Shown one piece after another: positions 41,701-53,112 of a stretch of 64,000 nucleotides of DNA (positions within the stretch are counted from its first letter, which is position 1; every line of letters starts with the position of its first letter). The notes below the pieces were generated by a model. The model had not been told where the DNA came from. It saw nothing but the letters and a program-made list of their open reading frames with translations, and did not search any database. Where the stretch lies: contig JAPEUQ010000004.1 of the NCBI GenBank assembly GCA_027946365.1, forward strand, positions 3,162,001 through 3,226,000, read 5' to 3'. This stretch comes from Kalmusia sp. IMI 367209 (lineage: Eukaryota; Ascomycota; Dothideomycetes; Pleosporales; Didymosphaeriaceae). The position numbers and the translations under genes were made by a program.

Positions 41701-44700
41701 ATCTTTTTGGAAGAGAGTATTGATACGAGGCAGACCTCTGTCCCAACTATCCTCCAAATCCTCGAGTGTCAATCGCCGGTTTTGCTGGTGAGCTTCTTGT
41801 CGCTTCTGGGAATACTCCATCCAGACACGCTGCGAATCGATAAACTCAGACTCCCATGGAATGATGTAGCGGAAGATATTTGGGATAAGCGTCTCTTCGT
41901 CATGAGACATACCAGCGCGATAGTGTGTGATACCAGTATCGGTTTGCTTATACCATCGTTTATCACTTGCAGGAATTAGAATGTGTGACCCTGATATCAT
42001 GCCCAAACCACCGAGTTCTTTGGGCGTGTAAAATACCGCAGGCGGGAAACGAGACGGCATCTTAGAGTTCAACCCAATCTTTACACGTGTCTGGATCTTG
42101 GTTTCACACTTGACAATGGTATCGAGCAGATTGACCGTTGACACGGCGGCTTCACGGTAGTATGTGAACAGCGCGATTAGCGTCGTATTCCACTTGTTCG
42201 CAATTTTGGTGAAGGTTGTCGATCCAGAAGACATCAGGATTTGTCGAATGCGGTTATTGAACTTCTGAATGTCCTCCTCGGTAACTTGGAGGAAAGCATG
42301 GGCGGTGCGCTCCTTTGTGGCGTTGTCCACAAGAGACCAAACACTATCCTTAGTAGGGAACTCCTCGCCAAGATTGCGGATCTTTGGTAGGATACGGACT
42401 TCGAACCCGGACATAGAGAAGAGTAAATTAGGGTTATCGCGACTGTACACGCTCGCAAAGGTATCATCCCACTCAATTGTGGTAATAGACCGAGGCAGAC
42501 GGTTCTTCAAATCCCAAAATACGGCACGACCGAGATTGACATCGTGACGCATCAAACGCATCCTAGAATCACGTGGCCAGCATTTCTTATTGCGATATCC
42601 GATGACATTCTCGAAATTAGGATCGGGGTTCTCCGTTAAGAAACGTTGGATCAGATCCCGGGATTCGTCAGCAGTGAATCGGAAGAAGACCCAAATGCGG
42701 TCGATGTATCTTGTGTAGAGACGGATCGGATGGCGAACTTCAGTCTCCTTGTCCTTGAATTGTAGGAAATCGTTCGGACTTTCGGGCGCGCCTGCAATTT
42801 CGTTTGCTCGTTGTAGGCCAAGCAATAGAATATCTAGGACAAGTCCATAATATTGGAAGACAAATCCAGAGAATTGCAGACCTCGAATCATACCGTAAGC
42901 GTTGACATGGTTCATATCTTTGTAGTTTAGCTGAACATTGTTCTTGGCCGTGATATAGTCTGCCAAGTTGTGATCCATGATTAGACGAAGGAGACGGTTG
43001 AGCAGCGTCAGATCCATCTTCTCGTACACCTTGGATAATTGCGTTTCAATCATGACGTTACACTCTCCATCTTGGTATTCCCAAACTTTGTCCAGGTTGT
43101 TAATGCCTTGAGCCCACTTGTAAGTGAGTAATGGCGGGACTTCGGAATCGGAGGGTTTGATCCAGCCCGGGAACAAGTGCCGCTGATCTGCTTGGTACCA
43201 CAGATATTGGTCAAGGTAAGCATCAGTGATCTTTTCCATCGGTTCGATATCATAGACAGGGTTGATGGTACTATAATTGTCGTTCATGTCGATTCCAACC
43301 TCTTTAAATGCGCGTTGGGTGAGAAGGAATCGTTTTATCCTTGCCAGAGTCGTTCCAGGGGAATCGTAAGCCTGTTCGATGAGTGCAAGTTCCTCACGCT
43401 GGCTTTGGTTCAGACGACCTTTGACCGAGTATGCTTCTCGAAGACGCTCGAGTGCGAGAATGAGGATTTTCGTGTCGTGTTTGTACGAGACGCTGGGGAA
43501 AGGGATAGGTTGAAACTTTCGTGCCTCCAACCAATGCACCATGGTCGTGTAGATGGCGACAGCTTCTTCTGATGAAACGTACGGTCCATCCTTCATGTAG
43601 TTGTGTTGACGCTCCTGCTCAGCTTTCAACCACAATCGCGTCAATCTCCCCAGGTTCTTCTTCGCAACCGTTTTGTCGACGGTAGCGCCTCGTCGGATGC
43701 GCTCACGATTGTAATGTGCGACAGATATCCACCAATCGGCCTTGCTCTTGACGTAACGAAGGATAATATTCTCAATCGGTGCCGGAAGACCTGGTACCTT
43801 CCACGGAATATTACTCTTCCAGCATCTCCAGGCCTCTGATAGATGCTGTAAGACGGTGTTGACCTTGTTCTGTTTGATACCCTCCGGCATCATGTCCATT
43901 AGATCGCTCATCACCGCGGCGCGAAGCTCGAGATCAAAATGAGACTCTACACGCTGCTTCGTTACGGTCTTTGCAACGCCCTTGCTGTGACGACCCTCGA
44001 ATTGCCGAGATAGAAGGTTACCAAGCCAGCGCTCGAGCAAGGGAATAATACCGCGCATGAAGAATAACCATACTCTCCATGCAGGTGCCCAAAAACCGCA
44101 ACCAGGACCTTTCCCGACAGGGCCGGAATTGAATCGGTAGTAGATGAGATGTTTCAAATCTTTGCATGACCGGATTTGGTGCATCAACTTGTATTTGTAG
44201 CGATACATACCCGTTAGCTGGCCCACGTGGTTGAAAGCGTACAAAATACCATCAGCAAGCTGGAAAGCGTCGATGTTGCCAAGCCGATACTGGACCTGTG
44301 CGTCGACGATGAGCTTGGTCAACCGTAGGATTTCGCGCATGAGATGGAAAGCGTTTCCAAATCGCGATTTCTTTCGCTCTTTAGTTGTGAGTGTCTTGAC
44401 TGGTTTCAAGTTGAAGTTGTAATCGAGATGCAGGTAGGTGAGATTCTTTCGATGAATGAGTAGATTTAGCATGTTGAAACCTTGTCGGCAGACCTGTAGA
44501 CCGGCCTCAACCCAGTCAATCTTGGTCTGCTGGAAGAATTTTGTGCCTTTGAGCGTGCGCATCAGGTTCTGCTTGTTCTGTGCTTTTGAGGGTCGGTTGT
44601 GGAGCTCATTCAAGACGTATGTCTTGAGTAACTTTTGATATGACACTCGTACTTTGACCGGTTGCCCAGCAGGGACGTGTTCTAGATACCACTGCTTCAC

Positions 44701-46071
44701 AAGTGGAACATCCTGCGCTCGCACCGTCCTGCCTGAGCGTTTGTCGAAAGGATGAGGTGCCCACCAAAGTGCAATTGCCGACGCCGTATCATCGGTGTAG
44801 AGTTCTTCGTCGGCCATGAAGGGCTCCACATCCTCGGGTAGTTGAAAGTCGTCCTCATCGTCCTCGTCGTTGCCGTAACCAAAAACTTCATCCTCATGGC
44901 TAACGGAAATGTTCTTCGGCGCTACCGCACGCAACGAGATCGGATTGATAATGGGGTCGAAATAAAACGCAGGAAGATCAGGATTGTCACCACGGACGTA
45001 CACCACCTGGGGGTAAGAGTACCACGCAAGCTTGACGGATCGTGGTAGAGAATTATAAAGGAAGGGGAACGACACGCGATACTCGGTTCGAATTGGAGAC
45101 CGGAAGATGATGCGGTCGATGGCGTTGAATTCGCCGAAATCCTCGTCGTTCGGGTCAATATCCTTGTACAGTGGCTCGAAGCGTGGTCCTCCAGGAATTG
45201 CTACGTTAAGTGCCTTCGCGGTCAAGAAACTGTCGAGGTCGAACATGTGGAAGTAGTTCTTGTCAACCAGGTCGCTCAAAAGCTTTTCACTGAGGCGGTA
45301 AAGGGTCGCCATTTGAGGCAAGTCGAGATTCCAGCTCTCGTAGCTTGGTCCATTCACATGTGGTGTGTCGAGCAGCGGCCGGTGCTCATAGAACCAGTCG
45401 TACACTGGGCCATCTTCGTCCTCGTCAAGTTCTAGCTGGATAGGCTCGAGAGGCTCCACATCCTCAATGTTTTCCGAGTACGATAGGGGGGGTTCTTCGT
45501 CATCAAATGGCGGGAATCGCATGCGCTTGAAATGTCGTCGATCACTCTTCTCTTTACGCATAGCTATCCACATTGCTGCCCACTGTGCATGGAACACAGG
45601 TTCGATAACGCGCGGCACTTCGTTGACCAACGTCAGACATCCATTTGTGTGGTAAAGGACCTTTACATCGCGCCTGCTCTCCCAGGGCATAGGCATGTTC
45701 TCTAGAAGCTTTAGGACCGCATGCGGCATGAATTTCAGTGCACCAAGATAGCTTCGCTTGTCGCTTGTGAATTTCTTCTGCGATACATCTCCAATATCCC
45801 TGAACACTTTGCGCAAGTGCTCCGGGGGTAGATCTGCCTTTTGTGTTTCGACAAACCCCGCCTTCCGTCTCTCGCCAAATCTCTGCCGCTGTCGTCGTAG
45901 CCAGTCTTTCTTCTTCTGCGCAAATTTGGCGACTTGTGGGTCGACAGGCGGTCGTAAGCCCGGTGGACCGATGGTGCCTGGAGGACCGGGCGGCGGCGGC
46001 GGTGGAGGAGGCGCATATCCAGAGCCAGGCGGGCCTGGGGGTGGCGGAGGAGGAGGTGGTGGAAACGCCAT
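38746..46071 (-). CDS. PRP8: Pre-mRNA-splicing factor Prp8, U5 snRNP core
   Basis: Two exons, 41467-46071 (1535 codons) and 38746-41244, separated by a 222-nt intron, give 2367 aa, the normal Prp8 length. The chain opens with a proline/glycine tract ([12 protein letters not shown]), then [20 protein letters not shown]. Diagnostic core pieces are [20 protein letters not shown], the reverse-transcriptase-like region ([37 protein letters not shown]), the endonuclease-like region around [16 protein letters not shown], the RNase H-like region, and the C-terminal MPN/Jab1 domain ([17 protein letters not shown]). The intron interrupts the motif [18 protein letters not shown]. Prp8 forms the spliceosome's catalytic cavity and regulates Brr2. 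Many fungal PRP8 genes carry an intein; this one does not. It is divergent from eL34. Confidence 0.98.
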
Positions 46072-46790
46072 GCTGGTTTATCCGACCTTGTTGAAGGATA
46101 TCTTAGTCAAGTCAGTACGAATAGATGAAGACCAGACAGACCGAGACGGTACAACTACTCGTGAGTATCTTTTAAGCTAAAAGGATTGCTACAGTCTGCG
46201 ACTACTATGTGCTAGAATTGAGAGCTGCGTTACCTTTAGCCCAGCTACAGCTTACGCTGCAGTGGAAGACAGATTGATGCGCCCGTGTCGCGACTTGAGC
46301 CAAGGAGGTAAATCCTCGAGCTCGCGAGATGGGCCGTTGAAGGCGCGCAGTGGTCGCAAGTCTGTCGAAGAGACTGCGCAAGGGAAGATCAAGAAATAAA
46401 GAGACGCGTCGCAGGAGGATTGATACCCCACGCGATGGAGGGACTTGCGATGCACAGCAAGTGGCGGGTGATGATATCTTTTCTCCTGCGCGCGAGGCCG
46501 CAGCTCCCTCACGTGATGCTTGGCGCATCACTAGCGCCTTCTCGAAAATAAGCGAGCGAGCCCACACACTCGAGCCATCGCGAAAGTTTACAACGACCGT
46601 CGACAACAGCAACACCCGCGGTAAGTCTGCGACAACCACACATTCGCTGCAATTACCAGAACTAATCTTTCTTGATAGATCAGGTACGAACTCGTCCGTC
46701 GCTCGCGCACGCGAATTGCCACATATATCGACCGCCGCTTACACGCCTCGCAGTAATTCCTCCGTCTGAATCTTCGGGAACACCATCAAA
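46072..46790. other. Divergent promoter region, PRP8 / eL34
   Basis: This 719-bp region separates two essential RNA-machinery genes. It contains TCACGTGAT at 46509-46517. Frames on both strands are short and compositionally odd. Confidence 0.5.
46510..46517. promoter_or_regulatory. CACGTGAT-type E-box
   Basis: This lies roughly midway between PRP8 and eL34, preceded by T to give TCACGTGAT. It matches three other promoter copies in the window. Confidence 0.4.
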
Positions 46791-47376
46791 ATGCCGTCAA
46801 CGAGACTTACCTACGTATGTTTACTCGCGCCAAAGGGTCGCCAGAGCCCGCACTATAGGCTTGTGCATAGTGGAAAGGGAATTTGAGACTGACTGTGGGT
46901 AGCGCCGACGGGCCCCGTACAACACCAGCAGCCAGAATGTCCGCGTGGTAAGTGCAAAGATACGCAAAGATCTGAAGCAGAATGCTAACGAAGTGTAGAT
47001 CAAGGTTGGTTTCTTCGAGATATGCGATCAAATGGATGGAAGCTAACCCCGGACCAGACTCCCGGCGGACAGCTCCGATACCTGCACATCAAGAAGAAGG
47101 GCACTGCCCCGAAGTGCGGTGTATGTGAAATATTCTTGTGATATGAGAAGCTCATATTGACGATCTTAGGACTGCGGCACCAAGCTTCCCGGCATCCCCG
47201 CCCTCCGTCCTCACAAGTACGCTACGATCAGCCGCCCGAAGAAGACCGTCCAGCGTGCCTACGGTGGTTCGCGATGCGCCAACTGCGTCCAGGACCGCAT
47301 CGTTCGCGCTTTCTTGATTGAGGAGCAGAAGGTCGTGAAGAAGGTGCTCAAGGAATCGCAGCAGAAGAAGCATTAA
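46791..47376 (+). CDS. RPL34: 60S ribosomal protein L34 (eL34), with a 6-nt micro-exon
   Basis: Five exons, 46791-46814, 46903-46947, 46999-47004, 47058-47120 and 47170-47376, give 114 aa. The chain starts [19 protein letters not shown], continues [17 protein letters not shown] and carries the zinc-finger-like [16 protein letters not shown] with a second pair CANCVQD, all standard for eL34. The third exon is only ATCAAG (Ile-Lys). It is needed to keep the conserved lysine before TPGG, and it has its own acceptor (GTGTAG) and donor (GTTGGT). The protein is a structural part of the large subunit. Every exon boundary is phase 0. It is divergent from PRP8 and followed by about 1 kb without genes. 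Confidence 0.95.
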
Positions 47377-48337
47377 GGGGCTATGGTTGCGGGCGGTGAT
47401 TGAAAACTGGGCATTCGGTGTTCATGTGCATTACGGGAAGTTCCTGGTTCAGGCGGGCTTTAGGAATTACGATATCAAGGCGATTTCTGCATTACGCTCG
47501 GGCGTCCCAGAACAGTTCGCTGAGTAGAATATAAACTACTTACAAGCCAAGGCCTTCTTCATGATTAGTTTCCGGGCGTTGATGTTAACAGTGATATTGC
47601 TGACGAGATCGTTGTATTCCGACAGATCATAGTGCCTGGCTGGGTACCTCTAGCATCACTGATGGCTCCGTTTGCATCGGCACCTTGATCAGCAGAGGCA
47701 ACATCGGCATACAGGTCATTTCAAGGCTCTCGTGCCTCGTGCAAATGGCACAGAAGCGACTGGTAGCAAACAGAGCCCATGTTGATTTCAGCATCGTGTC
47801 TAGCAAACACAGCAAACACGGCAGACGAACAGTGGAACTGTTGTCGAGTGATTGATGAGTGAGTGCTCTGTGTGCAATTGTAATGTTGCCATGGTTGTAG
47901 CAGAGAACTCGGCACCATCCCATGACCTTCTGGCGATTGCTTCCACTCTTGGGAGGTTTGCCGGCGGGTGGATCTTCGGGATAGCTGGTATTGCGCCATT
48001 GGATGCGGAGATCTCCTTTGACAGTCCCGCCCGTCAACCGTCATAATTCTCGTTGATGGGTGAGTCAAGCGGGCGGCTACCGTGACCAAGTCGCGTCAAT
48101 CTCCGGTCTCCTGCATGACCAGGACAGGCCTCGATTGCCGACCACATCACATGAGTGACAGCAGCTCCGCACGTTCGCAGACAATTGACAGCCCGGCGTG
48201 TTGGCACGCACACTGTGAAGCCTCCGACCTTTCGCACGCCTATTGCAATCTAGTCTAGCTTGGGCCTGCCCCGCCATTGAATTCTTCCGCTCGTCTCAAC
48301 CGAACCCTCGCTGCATGCGATATCGGGCACAACAGAA
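47377..48337. other. Intergenic region upstream of Zn2Cys6 regulator
   Basis: This 961-bp stretch has no supportable gene. Overlapping frames on both strands in 47.6-48.3 kb look like chance. The regulator promoter lies at its right end. Confidence 0.45.
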
Positions 48338-50866
48338 ATGTTGTCCATGTCGCCCCAGACACCGAACGGCGCGCAAGGGAATCCGCCAATCTCGTATGTC
48401 GCGAGCCCGACGAGTGCGCGCTCGCAGACCTTCAAGCGCCCGGCATCCAGCGACGAGGAGGATAATGGTGACACGGCGGGCGCGCGCCCCGGCAGCAGAC
48501 GCAACACGGTGGTGAAGCGGGCCTGCAACGAGTGTCGGCAGCAAAAGGTGCGTGCATGCGGTGACGAGTCAGTTTGGCTGCCGCGAGAGACATGTCGAAT
48601 TGCGGTCACAGAACCCCGCTGACTCTGTGCAGCTCAGATGCAACGTCCAGCAAGACCCCTTCGTGAGCTGCGCCCGCTGCCAGAAGCAGGGCCTAAAATG
48701 CGTCATCGAGCCCAACTTCAAGCGGATAGGCAAGCGTACGCGCAATGCCGAAATGGAGCGCGAGATGGAGCAGCTGCGCAACCGGCTGGCCATGTACGAG
48801 GGTGGGCGTCAGAACCACCTGCCCATGGTCAATACGCCGCAGAAGATGGCCGACAACAACACCTTCCCGACTGGGGTCGTCAAGCACGACGAAGACGACG
48901 CGTACTTGCAGACACAGCACCAGCAGGTTGCCGCGACCTCGCTGCTAGACCTGCGAAGCGGGTCGCCCATGATGCACTCGCTCGACAGCCTGCGACTCCC
49001 CCCGGCACAGGTCACTGAGCTATTCGTCGAGTTCTTCGATCAATACCACCCATTTCTGCCATTCCTCGATCCTTTGCGCTCGCCCGAAGAAATCCTCACG
49101 AAAGACAACAAGTTGCTCTTCTGGGCTATCATCAGCGTCGGGGCGCGCCACTACAAGCGCGATCCGGGATTATTGAATCGCCTCAAGGAACCGTTGACGG
49201 ACCTGATATGGAAGACAATAAAGGGGGGAACGAATCACCACGTCGTAAAGGCACTGTGCTTGCTCTGCTACTGGCCACTGCCCCAGCATCGAACGGTTAT
49301 GGATCCCACGTTCATGCTGTGCGGGGTCATGATGCAGATAGCTATGCAGATTGGTTTGCACCAGCCCACGCATCCGCAAGACTTTTCGAGGACTAAGGTG
49401 CGCCTGCAAAAAGAAGACATACAAGACAGGCTACGGACATGGGCGGTCTGCAACATTGTTGCGCAAACGTAGGTTTTTACACAACCTACATGGACTTTTT
49501 GCTAATGAGTGATAGTGTGTCAACCGGCCATGGACAGCCATCCATCACTCTGTACGATTCAACCCTGGATTTCAAAATGGATGATGAAGAGCACCTGCGA
49601 ACAATGCCGCCCGATTTGTTCGTGCGACTACGCCAAGAGATGGCTGCTAGTCGTATCAATAAGCTGCTGTACTCCATGAACAATCATCGGTTTTCCGACA
49701 GCGCCGCGACCACGTACATGAATCTAGAAGCTGATCGTCTGCGAGAAGAGCGAGGGGCCTTTGATGGTGTGAACAAAGGTATGTATAGCTGCAATCGAAT
49801 TCAAAATACGAAAGGCGCTCCTTTCGACCACTATCCTAGCCCCAATTTTAAGCCTGATAGCTTACAAACATACAGGTCTAGAGGAGCTGCATCATTGTGC
49901 AGTGTCATTACATCTACATTTGTATTCCTTTTTCAATCGAGAAGCTCGTCTCGAGCGCCGCGATGATTTGGTGCAGTTGTATTGGGCCTCGACCGCATTT
50001 CTCGACCGCGTCTTTACCCTTCAACGCGAAGGTCGGTTGATCTTCGCCCCTTACCACATTATGCAACTTGCTCTTGCAGGTGGCTTCGCATTACTCAAAC
50101 TCCTCAACTCCGACTTTGCGGGCAGGTTACCTTCAGAGGGCCGTCAATACGTCCTACAGACCGTTGAAGCACTACGAAAGTCCAAGGTTGAGACGAATGA
50201 TTTACTTGATCGCTTTGCGGAAGTCTTGGCGCAACTGTGGAAAGAGAGTTCTCGTGGACGCAGTCTGCATAGCATGTCTCAGTCACCCGTGGTCAGCAAT
50301 CCAGGTATTGCGAACATGTTCAATAGCAACGTTCAGGCTCCTCAGCAGCAGCAGCAACAACAGTCAGTCCATCGGAGAGAGAGTTCTGGTAAGTGCCATC
50401 CCCGACGAACCTTGATTTGAGAGTCTTCATCTCGACTTCTCTGGTAGCTTTTCCCAACTGCGATTAACGCTGATAACTTCTAGGCTTGCTAGAAGATCCC
50501 CTCGGACTTATCATTCGTAGCCGCATGAGCATGAGCGTGGTATTTGACTGTGTCTGGCGTTGGCGCGAATCGCAAGTGAGCGGGGCTGCAGAGCAGCTCG
50601 ATATGACCGTTCGGGAGAACCCTACGAATCCGGACAGCTCGTCCAATTCAACCCCTCCCCCGGGTGCCATTATAGAGAATCCTGCGCACAGCCTACCGAA
50701 CTTCAATCCGCATCTGAATACGCTCAGCATGCCGCTGCCTCTACCCAACGGCCTGGCCAGCGCTAACAGCTATGAATTCTTTGATTCAGTGAGCTGGATG
50801 CTTGAGGCACAGGACTGGAACAATCAGTATGGAGGCAATGCTTTCTCTAACGATTTTGGGTCTTGA
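48338..50866 (+). CDS. Zn2Cys6 transcription factor, Leu3/War1-like
   Basis: Five exons, 48338-48547, 48633-49468, 49516-49778, 49876-50388 and 50484-50866, give 734 aa. The zinc cluster spans the first intron: cysteines 63, 66, 73, 83, 86 and 93 (Cx2Cx6Cx9Cx2Cx6C), reading ACNECRQQK then LRCN and CARCQKQGLKC. The long third loop, followed by NFKRIGKRTRNAEMEREMEQLR as a linker and coiled coil, is the style of the Leu3/War1 branch. The fungal-specific regulatory domain follows (ELFVEFFDQYHPFLPFLDP; FWAIISVGARHY; MQIAMQIGLHQPTHP). A polyglutamine run lies near the end of exon 4. Yeast Leu3 senses alpha-isopropylmalate and controls branched-chain amino-acid genes; War1 responds to weak acids. 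Which applies is not decidable here. Confidence 0.9.
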
Positions 50867-51740
50867 TTGAACCCATCCATGCATAGCCAAGACCTCCCAT
50901 ACGAAAGCTTGTTCGAAATGACACCTAGCCATACCTTGCAGCCTAACTGCCTCTGCGCTCTACTGGTCAGGAGTCTCCATCGGAAAGAGCCCGGGGCCCT
51001 CGATCAATGATGGCTCTTATAGGATGCTTACATCATACAGCCAGATCTGTCGATGTAGTCTCGTCTATTTCCTTCACTTGACGTTTTTCGAATCGACATC
51101 CTTGTTATACCCACTTTTTTGTCTTTCGGGTCATCCTTTTTTTTTTTTTAAGGACACGTTCCCGTTGCCTCTCCCCCTTCGGTTTTCTGATTTTTAGCGA
51201 GGCGTATAGGCACCTGGGCGGCTGTTTGCATTTGTGTTCTGGTATCAAGTTGTATATCAAGTAGGAGCGATGAAAGAGATTGTCTATAATGAAGACACGT
51301 CCGTGGTGGTATGTGGAGTATCGGAATATTGTTCAGACGGTACGAGAGGTAAAAGATATGACGGCTGTGAAGAGATAACGGAAAAGAATACCACATGCGA
51401 ACGAAGCTTCGATATGGCAGTTATTGAGGTATTGTTACTTAGAACGTAGGTACGATTATTCAAGATGAGGTAATACGCCACTAGTTGCTGTAACAAGTCG
51501 TGAGCGCCGTCTAGACAAACATGCTAGATGAAACAATGCCCGTCCAATCTCAAAAATATAGAGCATACATCTGCTGCTTTATCAAGTGAGTTACTACATG
51601 ATGTAGTGTTGTTTCACAGACGGCAACAACGACAAGAAAGCACCTCCCTTCCCCTGAAATTGTCAGTCGCTTTCGACCTCGACATCAGCCACATCTAATA
51701 CAATTCCATCACTTCACCCAGCTTTCAACAACTATCAGTC
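50867..51740. other. Intergenic region, 0.87 kb
   Basis: This contains a T14 run near 51137-51150. No gene or RNA is recognised. The right ~150 bp form the promoter of the membrane protein. Confidence 0.45.
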
Positions 51741-52876
51741 ATGTACTACCCTAATAAGTCGAAATACTCGCTCTCAGCCCGCCTCGAGACTTTGATCGTC
51801 ACATACAGCCTCCACCTCATCGCAGCACTACTCGTCCTCCCCGTGCTCATATGGCACATCTCGAGCACGCATATTCTCGACGACTATGGCATGCCGGATG
51901 ATTGGGTTGAACGTTTCTACAGAACACAATTTAGTGGAGGCAGGGGCGCACTGTGGGGGTTGCTGTTTGCTGTAGTATGTTCCGCCACGACTGGGACGGA
52001 AGTACGGCGAGGATCGGCTCACAGAGGTCCCAGGTTCCGATCGATTGTCTACATGCGCTTCTTGCGCTAGATTACTACCACGGGGCTCGGTACGAAAGGG
52101 GGCACGAAGAAGATACTGCGGCAGGTTCGACAGGGCGAAGGGCAAGAAGAAAATTACACCGCACAACAACCTCTCTCTACTCTAACAGCACAACTCAAAA
52201 ATCTACTACCTCCACCACATCCACCGTTACCCTACCCCTGAATAACTCACACACTTACCATCCCTTCCTTACCCCATTCCTTACACCAACCAACCACTTT
52301 TGCCTCCTCACCCTCTACGACTCCATCCTCACGGCCTTTCTCGTCCTCCACATCACCATGTTTTTCTACCTGCTTGACATCAACTGGGACGCCTGCGACT
52401 CCTACGTTTCCATCTTTCCCGCGAACTTCGAGGACCCCCTGCGGACAAGTATGTCCGTATTGGAACGCTGTCAGAGGATCAACACAGATATGTACGTCAG
52501 TGGAGGGTTCGATGTGGGCTTGTGTGCGGTCTTGCTCGCGCTGCATTTGTGGCATCTTGCATTTCGTATATGGGAGGCAGGCATGTGTAGGCTGGAAGGT
52601 CGTCAAGAGACGAATGGGAAGGTGGGGTCGGGCGTGGATGGGAGTGTAGACCATGTTGGCAGCTACGGAGAGCGGAATAGGGTGATACATCGTGAGGTGG
52701 ACAGTGAAGTAGAGGGACATGGTACGGGGCCCAGGTCTCGGAATTGGAGTGTGGAGGGCGCGCGGAGGAGGACGAGAGGGAGGAAGACAGATGAGAGCTT
52801 GGTGTGGAGGGATAGGTCGTCGTCGGTGGAGAGTTCGCGGTGGAGCGAGGTGTTGCTGGAGTGTCTTGTGCCTTGA
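51741..52876 (+). CDS. Multi-pass membrane protein of unknown function
   Basis: Exons 51741-51974 and 52025-52876 join in phase 0 across a 50-nt intron (GTATGT donor, CACAG acceptor) to 361 aa. Hydrophobic spans are near residues 20-40 (SLHLIAALLVLPVLIWHI), 70-80 (weak), 165-190 (LYDSILTAFLVLHITMFFYLL) and 230-250 (FDVGLCAVLLALHLWHLAF). A Thr/Ser-rich loop lies between the first and third, and the ~100-residue tail is charged and probably disordered in the cytoplasm. The family is not recognised. The second exon's first 20 codons depend on the acceptor choice. Confidence 0.62.
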
Positions 52877-53112
52877 CAGTGTCAGTGGAGATCGTGGATG
52901 AGAGCATATGTTGGGACGCGGATTGCGCGGATTATAGAGTCAGGACATTGTGGCGATTCTTCACAGAGCTGAAGGATCACAGGTCATAGGTGAGAAGATT
53001 GGTAGTCAGTCATAAACAATCTATTTACATGTTTCAAAATCTAGAAGTATGCGAACCGGTATCATATAAAGCATGCCGTTGAACGCCGAAAATGCGAAGA
53101 GCTCTTAGCACT

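Noticed and set aside
47627..48037. 136-codon minus-strand frame between eL34 and the Zn2Cys6 regulator
   Set aside because: No recognisable motif, overlapped by other frames, and composition unlike neighbouring genes.
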